Shown here: positions 6,189-10,415 of the stretch, piece by piece
Layout: each line of letters starts with the position of its first letter
How positions within the stretch are numbered: position 1 is the stretch's first letter
Origin: Chloroflexota bacterium
Lineage (GTDB): Bacteria > Chloroflexota > Dehalococcoidia > Lucifugimonadales > UBA3495
Assembly: GCA_028874675.1 (NCBI GenBank)
Contig: JAPPJA010000575.1
Location: 1-10,415, forward strand
Direction of reading: 5' to 3'
Length of the DNA: 10,415 nucleotides
Position numbers and translations under genes: made by a program
The notes under the pieces: generated by a model
Database searches by the model: none
What the model was told of the DNA's origin: nothing
The model's input: the letters and a program-made list of their open reading frames with translations, nothing else

Positions 6189-6216
6189 TTGACATTATAT
6201 TGAAGGAAGATATAAC
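6189..6216 (+). promoter_or_regulatory. Near-consensus sigma70 promoter of the solute-binding lipoprotein gene
   Basis: TTGACA (6189-6194, perfect -35) is followed by 16 bp and TATAAC (6211-6216, 5 of 6 matches). Transcription should start near 6223, leaving a leader of about 70 nt before the ATG at 6294. This is the strongest promoter match in the window. Confidence 0.7.
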
Positions 6217-6293
6217 ATTGGGTAGCTAAAGAGGGCTCTGCAAGTGATGGCATAGCATTTAACAGTGGCTGGGCCCGGAGGAGGCGCCGAGAT

Positions 6294-8147
6294 ATGCTGA
6301 AAAGGGAAGCGAATTTCCGGCGGACCGGCTACCTGGTATCCATAATCCTCCTGGTCCTGGCGGTAGCCTGCGGTACCACTGCCACTCCCACCCAGCCGCC
6401 GGACACCGGCGCCGCGCCGGCGGCCCAAACCCAGCAACAGGCGCAGCCCCAGGCCGAGCCCACCGCCGCAGCTGAGGCCATGGGGATCGCGCCAACCCAG
6501 GCGCCGGCGGCCCAGGCCGCTACCCAGTCCTCTGCGGCTCCCGCAGCGCCGTCGCCCACGGCGACACCGGTGCCCGCGGCTATGCCCCAGACGGAGAGCA
6601 GCGGCAAGGACTCCATTATCGTGGTGATTCCCACGGAGCCGGACGCCCTGTCGCCCTGGAGCACGGGCAGCGCCGAGACCAGTTCTATAGTCAGCTACAA
6701 CTGGGGCGAACCCCTGGTGTGGCTGGATACCACGACCCTGCAGCTTGGCCCCACCACCTCCACCACCGGCTGGGAGCAGGTGGCGCCGGACCGGTGGCGG
6801 TTCAGCCTGCGCAAGGGCGTCAAGTTCGTGAACGGCGAGCCCTGGAACGCGGAGACGGCCGCCTGGAACATCAACCATAACGGCGATCCGCAGATAGGAC
6901 TGGGCTTCGGGGTCCACGGCCCAATGACGGGTACGGTAGTGGACGACTACACCATAGACATTACCTGCGGCCACGCCAATTACAACGAGGGCGCAACGCA
7001 AAGCTGTCCCATTCTGCCGGGCGACATTACCGGCGTGGCTTTCCAGGCCCCGGCCTGGTGGCAATCTACGGAGGAAGACGTAAGGGACAGGACGACGGTG
7101 GGGTTCGGGGCCTACAGGTTTGACGGGTATGTGCCCGGGGTATCGGTGGAATCGGTGGCCTACGAGGACTACCTGCCGTCGGGGCGGGATGACCTGCCCG
7201 CGCCGGCAATCCCCAACGTGCAATACGTCTGGCGGCTGGAGACCACGGTGCGTTCGGCCATGATCCAGGCCGGCGAGGCCGACCACACCTATCTGCTGAA
7301 TGTAGAGGACATCTCCAACGTGCCCAAGTCCATTTCCATGCCCCAGTGGGAAGTCGAGGGATTCTACATAGACACCCTTTGGCACCCCATGCTGAAGCAG
7401 ACCGGGTTCCGGCAGGCGCTGGTGCATGCCATCAACTGCCAGGAAATTGTGGAAGAGATTTTCAATTCGGCCACCACCTGCACGCCCCTGCCCGGGGTTA
7501 TTGGAATGCCGGGCATTACGGAACACAACGGCAGCTACTGGGAATTCGACCCCGACAAGTCGCGGCAACTGCTGGAGCAAGCCGGATATGACGGTGAGGA
7601 AATCCGGATTATCGGCAGGGAAGGCCGGGTGCCCAAGCAGCCCGAGGTTTATGAGGCCATGGCGGGCTACTGGGAGGCGGTGGGAATCAAGGGCAAGGTC
7701 GAAGTTACCGAACGCAGCCTGTGGCGCAGCATTCGCAACTGCGGTGTGGGCAACGCAGTTTCCGAGGCCGGCGAAATTACCGCCCAGAACCTGGCCGAGC
7801 CGCCCACCAACTGCGAAGGGTCGTCGGGTTCCGGCCACCTGATTGAGTTCACGCCCGAGTGGCCCAGCCTGGACTTCGGCCGCCCCGCCGGACGGCTGCT
7901 GAACTGCTATTACTTCCAGTCCCGGGTCTGCGATGCCGATATGCAGGCGCTGCTGGAGCAGGCCAGGGCCGCCACGCTGGAGGAAGGCCGCGCCGACCTG
8001 CTGGAGCAGCTGGCCGACCGGATGAAGGAGGACGTCCTGTTCATTGGCGTATTCCAGGCTTTTGAAATTCACGGACTGGCGGAGGACCTGGAGTTCGAGC
8101 CGCGTCCCGACCAGCGCCTGAGGGTGGCGGAGATGTGGTGGAACTAG
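6294..8147 (+). CDS. ABC transporter substrate-binding lipoprotein, family 5 (SBP_bac_5)
   Basis: 617 residues, ATG with GGAGGAGG 9 nt upstream, stop TAG at 8145-8147. Residues 1-25 are a lipoprotein signal: Arg/Lys-rich start, hydrophobic 13-25, then Cys26 in LAVAC (the -3 position is Ala rather than Leu, a mild deviation). Residues 27-100 are a low-complexity Ala/Pro/Gln/Thr linker, as in lipoproteins held away from the membrane. From about 106 the solute-binding fold begins: IVVIPTEPDALSPW (109-122), WRFSLRKGVKFVNGEPW (168-184, the family signature), an extended centre, GFRQALVHAINCQEIVEEIF (371-390) and FDPDKSRQLLEQAGYDG (418-434). These are typical of dipeptide/oligopeptide/nickel-type binding proteins. 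The mature part has at least eight Cys residues, unusual for the family. No permease or ATPase gene adjoins it, so it must use components encoded elsewhere. The ligand is unknown. Confidence 0.93.
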   Translation: MLKREANFRRTGYLVSIILLVLAVACGTTATPTQPPDTGAAPAAQTQQQAQPQAEPTAAAEAMGIAPTQAPAAQAATQSSAAPAAPSPTATPVPAAMPQTESSGKDSIIVVIPTEPDALSPWSTGSAETSSIVSYNWGEPLVWLDTTTLQLGPTTSTTGWEQVAPDRWRFSLRKGVKFVNGEPWNAETAAWNINHNGDPQIGLGFGVHGPMTGTVVDDYTIDITCGHANYNEGATQSCPILPGDITGVAFQAPAWWQSTEEDVRDRTTVGFGAYRFDGYVPGVSVESVAYEDYLPSGRDDLPAPAIPNVQYVWRLETTVRSAMIQAGEADHTYLLNVEDISNVPKSISMPQWEVEGFYIDTLWHPMLKQTGFRQALVHAINCQEIVEEIFNSATTCTPLPGVIGMPGITEHNGSYWEFDPDKSRQLLEQAGYDGEEIRIIGREGRVPKQPEVYEAMAGYWEAVGIKGKVEVTERSLWRSIRNCGVGNAVSEAGEITAQNLAEPPTNCEGSSGSGHLIEFTPEWPSLDFGRPAGRLLNCYYFQSRVCDADMQALLEQARAATLEEGRADLLEQLADRMKEDVLFIGVFQAFEIHGLAEDLEFEPRPDQRLRVAEMWWN

Positions 8148-8185
8148 CGAATTGACGCCTTTGTGTTGATGGGTTGGGGCTAAAC

Positions 8186-8381
8186 CGTCGTTCCCGCGCA
8201 GGCGGGAACCTCGGAGCAACTTGTAGGATGAGTTTCCCACAGGAATGGCGATAGACAAATGCCATCCATTATTTCAATGCAGTTGGACCACTACGTGGTG
8301 TCGTCAAATCGGCTCGTCATGCCTGAATCAAGAGGAATCCTGACTACGGCCTGCGAGGTTCCCGCCTTCGCGGGAACGACG
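8186..8381. repeat. Repeat element bounded by inverted 28-bp palindromes
   Basis: The 28-nt arms 8186-8213 and 8354-8381 are inverted copies matching at 27 positions. Each arm is itself a hairpin with the 8-bp stem GTTCCCGC/GCGGGAAC and a 4-nt loop (GCAG left, CTTC right). A third, degenerate palindrome with GTCA and TGAC ends lies between them at about 8317-8343. The motif is of the TTCCCGC...GCGGGAA type widely dispersed in bacterial genomes (compare neisserial dRS3). No transposase is encoded; mobilisation in trans would be needed. Confidence 0.75.
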
Positions 8382-8474
8382 AAATGGTACGCTGGAAAAC
8401 TTCTATCTTTAATTTGACGATAGCCCGCAAAAGGAGACCTGCCCTCATTTATTGCGAAGTCGCTGGCTCGGTAT

Positions 8475-8489
8475 GGGGACAACGTCCCC
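8475..8489 (-). terminator. Short hairpin just past the MmgE/PrpD stop codon
   Basis: GGGGAC (8475-8480) pairs with GTCCCC (8484-8489) around a 3-nt loop, starting 5 nt past the stop codon. It is in the right place for a terminator of the minus-strand gene, but no T-run follows. Confidence 0.3.
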
Positions 8490-8494
8490 GGTTG

Positions 8495-9862
8495 CTAAAT
8501 CCGGGTCAGGCGCAGCACTTCTCCTATATCCTCCACCTGCTCCAGGTTCCAAAGTCTGTCAAGCAGGGCGTCCAGCTGGGCTGGGGCCAGGAGGTCCTGG
8601 GCCAGGGATCGGAACTTGGCTTCCACTTCGGAGTCGGACATGGGGTTCTTGTAATGGCCCTTGTGGTAGGGCACCTCTGCCGAGAATTTTTCACCGGACC
8701 TGGTCAATACATCCAGCTGGCAAAGCATGGCCTCCGGCGCCCGGCGGTCGGCCTCGTCGGTGCCTTCGACCTTGACCCGGCCGGTCAGGTCCAGCAAACC
8801 GGGGTTGCGGAAGTATTGCTCGTCGAAGTGCCGCTGATGGACTTCCCCGTGGGTTAAGGCCACGGCGACCGTGTACGGCATGCTGTGGTCGGCGGTCTCG
8901 CGGCTCTTGGGGTCCCACTTTTCGCCGTCGCCAGCCATGATGTCGATGGCCTTGCGCATGGTCCGGATCTGGACTTCCTCAATTTCTCCCAGGGCGGCCG
9001 CCGGCATCTGGTCCCTGGCTTCCAGGGCCGCCTGGACCACAGTCTGGGAATACTGACCCAGCGGGAACCGCTTGATGCTGCACTCGGCTATCTTGAAGGG
9101 CACGTCGCCCCCGCCGAAGGTGTCCAGCGTGTAGGGTTCCTGGGTAACGGCGCGGAAAAAGCCGTGCTCGCCTTCCAATATAGGGTCGGGTCCGGTCATG
9201 CCGCGCTGGGCGAGCATTGTGGCGAAGACTGCGTTGCGGCTGGCATTGGCATAGGCGCAGCCCTTCCAGTGAGACAGCACTCCGCCGCGCGTCTGGCCGA
9301 GGGCGATGTTGGGGGCTATGCCCAGGTTCAGGGCCTGCCGGGTGGCCTCTTCGTCCAACCCAAGGGAGCGGGTGGCCCCCAGCACGCTGGCAATACAGCC
9401 GTTGGTAACGTGGTCGTACCCTCGATAGCGCAGGGTGGCGGCGTCGCCCAGGCGGCAAAAGGCCTCGTAGGCGGCGACGGTGGCGGTGATGGCCCGACGG
9501 CCGCCCAGGCCAGCCATTTCGGTGGCCGACAGGACTGCGGCAATGCTGTCGCTGGGATGACCCGATTCCTGGCTGGTATAGCCGTCATTGTAGTCCAGGT
9601 AGCGGATCATCACCCCGTTGGCGAAGGTTGCCAGGTCGGGACTGGAGGTCTGCCCGTTACCGATTACGGAGCAGGGCTGGGCGCTGGAAACCATGCCTGC
9701 CATATCGCGGGCGATCTTGCTGGGCTCGCTGGTGTAGCCACCCAGGGCGCAGCCGATGGTGTCTATAATCATCCGCTTGGCCAGGTGGGCGGTCTCTGCG
9801 GGGAGTTGGCTGTAATGAAGGGCAAAGGTCCATGAACTCATCTGCTCGGCAATGGTTGGCAT
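8495..9862 (-). CDS. MmgE/PrpD family protein
   Basis: 455 residues, close to the family's usual 450-480. ATG at 9862-9860 with AGGAG 7 nt upstream, stop TAG at 8497-8495. The N-terminal helical domain contains the opening DTIGCALGG (34-42), ANGVMIRYLDYND (81-93) and GHPSDSIAAVLSA (101-113), all family hallmarks. Later landmarks are SIKRFPLGQYSQ (262-273) and the conserved ADHSMPYTVAVAL (324-336) in the lid domain. Known members are 2-methylcitrate dehydratase PrpD, cis-aconitate decarboxylase and iminodisuccinate epimerase, so the enzyme probably handles a small di- or tricarboxylic acid. No methylcitrate synthase or lyase gene is nearby, so a PrpD assignment is not supported. It is cytosolic, with no signal peptide. 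It is separated from the flanking genes by non-coding DNA and probably has its own transcript. Confidence 0.92.
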   Translation of the reverse strand: MPTIAEQMSSWTFALHYSQLPAETAHLAKRMIIDTIGCALGGYTSEPSKIARDMAGMVSSAQPCSVIGNGQTSSPDLATFANGVMIRYLDYNDGYTSQESGHPSDSIAAVLSATEMAGLGGRRAITATVAAYEAFCRLGDAATLRYRGYDHVTNGCIASVLGATRSLGLDEEATRQALNLGIAPNIALGQTRGGVLSHWKGCAYANASRNAVFATMLAQRGMTGPDPILEGEHGFFRAVTQEPYTLDTFGGGDVPFKIAECSIKRFPLGQYSQTVVQAALEARDQMPAAALGEIEEVQIRTMRKAIDIMAGDGEKWDPKSRETADHSMPYTVAVALTHGEVHQRHFDEQYFRNPGLLDLTGRVKVEGTDEADRRAPEAMLCQLDVLTRSGEKFSAEVPYHKGHYKNPMSDSEVEAKFRSLAQDLLAPAQLDALLDRLWNLEQVEDIGEVLRLTRI

Positions 9863-9982
9863 GTTGCTACTCCTGGGGACTATTCGTAAACTGTGGACGC
9901 GCGATGCAATCTCGAGTTTTTGGAATGAGCATATCTTCTGTCAGTTTGCATCTTAAATCAAAGTGGTGTAGGGTATATACAA

Positions 9983-10059
9983 GGGCTTTGCCCCGGGGCT
10001 TGCGCGAAGCTAGCAAGCCGACTGTAAGAGGCTCGGGAGACCGAGCCCTTACTTTTTTT
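9983..10059 (+). terminator. Tandem hairpins ending in a Rho-independent terminator-like structure
   Basis: Three hairpins follow one another: GGGC/GCCC (9983-9993), GGCTTGC/GCAAGCC (9997-10003 with 10013-10019), and GTAAG-A-GGCTCGG/CCGAGCC-CTTAC (10024-10052) with a GAGA tetraloop and one bulged A. The last is followed directly by seven T (10053-10059), a textbook plus-strand intrinsic terminator. The T-run is also the complement of AAA-AAG codons of the DUF3800 gene, and the stem covers that gene's stop codon, so the match may be partly fortuitous or the hairpin may end the minus-strand transcript. A TATATA at 9974-9979 could be a -10 for a roughly 70-nt plus-strand RNA, without a good -35. 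Confidence 0.5.
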
Positions 10060-10415
10060 GCATATTGAAGCAACTGTACTTTATGCCTCTTGTATTTATT
10101 TCGTCCTCAGGTATCTTACAATCTATAAGCTTTCCGTTCTTCTTCAAGACTCTATAAGGATAGTAATCAGAGTCGTATCCGCTTTTGGCTAAAGGATAGA
10201 GCACCAAGTCCGCAACTTGAACATGAGGGGACTGTTTGGTGAGCCTTTTGGGCTCGCCAAGTATTATGCGACGATAATCTTCTTTAGTTAAAGGTTGATA
10301 CCCTCAGATACAGATGCGTTGAAGGGATTGCCGCTTTGTTTCAATTCTCGCAGGTAGCGAACTAGTACTCAGTCAAACTTGTTGTGAAAGATAGGGTTTG
10401 GGGCTGGAATTCTCT
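10049..10415 (-). pseudogene. DUF3800 domain protein, 3' part, frameshifted, runs off the right edge
   Basis: Read on the minus strand, the C-terminal 83 codons end at TAA (10051-10049) and contain YQPLTKEDYRRIILGEP, SPHVQVADLVLYPL, GYDSDYYPYRVL and RGIKYSCF, which fit the C-terminus of DUF3800 proteins (QVADL-x-x-YP and GIKYSCF are typical). Upstream the same reading continues only after shifting frame near 10300-10304 (VRYLRELKQSGNPFNASVSEG) and again near 10362-10364 (segment ending SLTEY, followed by TAG). Both breaks are explained by loss of one base each. The stretch has clearly lower GC than the metabolic genes, suggesting transfer. DUF3800 proteins have an RNase H-like fold and often lie in mobile or defence-rich regions; function is unknown. 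Sequencing error instead of decay cannot be excluded. Confidence 0.7.

Larger units (their letters stand above)
5845..6293. other. Divergent intergenic region
   Basis: No gene is seen. It holds the start signals for two divergent genes: an AT-rich block at about 5977-6035 that probably serves the Spondin gene, a short dyad at 6043-6060, a GC-rich segment with a small CCCGG/CCGGG hairpin near 6058-6072, and a near-consensus plus-strand promoter at 6189-6216. Confidence 0.7.
8148..8494. other. Non-coding stretch made largely of dispersed repeats
   Basis: The gap between two converging genes holds no plausible gene. Most of it is a repeat element bounded by inverted palindromes (8186-8381), followed by a short AT-rich segment and a small hairpin (8475-8489) next to the MmgE/PrpD stop. 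Confidence 0.7.

Noticed and set aside
6195..8258. A 687-codon open frame on the minus strand
   Set aside because: It is antisense to the solute-binding lipoprotein, has no recognisable domain and starts within a palindromic repeat. The plus-strand gene has signal peptide, promoter, ribosome site and family signatures.
8885..9835. A 316-codon open frame on the plus strand
   Set aside because: It mirrors the MmgE/PrpD gene and has a low-complexity Gly/Val-rich translation with no family signature.
9983..10059. A tRNA or known riboswitch in the tandem hairpin region
   Set aside because: No T-arm consensus, anticodon arm or acceptor stem can be built, and no known riboswitch core is recognisable on either strand.
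1..10415. CRISPR array or complete insertion sequence
   Set aside because: No regularly spaced direct repeats and no transposase or integrase gene are present; the repeats seen are inverted palindromes in two isolated pairs.

Overview
The window looks like a chromosomal stretch of a GC-rich (roughly 60-68 % in the metabolic genes), probably free-living bacterium. Gene content (orphan family-5 substrate-binding lipoprotein with a long Ala/Pro/Gln linker, TcuA-type flavoprotein, MmgE/PrpD protein, DinB/maleylpyruvate-isomerase-like enzymes) and two families of dispersed palindromes suggest a Chloroflexota lineage such as the Dehalococcoidia/SAR202 group. That placement is inference from gene flavour; the window has no rRNA or other marker gene.

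Layout, left to right. (1) 1-3030, all on the minus strand: an AAA-type ATPase, a small TOPRIM-like protein overlapping it by one base, then two tandem maleylpyruvate-isomerase-like (DinB superfamily) enzymes, the last running off the left edge. The ATPase/TOPRIM-like pair is visibly lower in GC than its surroundings and resembles split OLD-type nuclease systems (PARIS, RloAB and relatives), so it is the best candidate for an undescribed defence module here. (2) 3111-4607, minus: a TcuA-type FAD dehydrogenase starting at TTG, with its own promoter. (3) 4608-5130: non-coding, with a 112-bp palindromic repeat whose two arms show compensatory base changes, and a strong hairpin. (4) 5131-5844, minus: an exported Spondin_N-domain protein. 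(5) 5845-6293: a divergent intergenic region with a near-consensus sigma70 promoter for (6) 6294-8147, plus: a solute-binding lipoprotein of peptide-type ABC transporters. (7) 8148-8494: non-coding, with a second pair of inverted palindromes. (8) 8495-9862, minus: an MmgE/PrpD-family enzyme. (9) 9863-10415: tandem hairpins ending in a terminator-like structure, then the 3' part of an AT-richer, frameshifted DUF3800 gene that leaves the window on the right.

The metabolic genes (TcuA-like, MmgE/PrpD, solute-binding protein) all fit uptake and oxidation of organic acids or similar compounds, but each is an orphan without its usual partners, so no pathway can be assembled from this window alone. 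The repeats and the decayed DUF3800 gene mark the intergenic regions as sites of past insertions.
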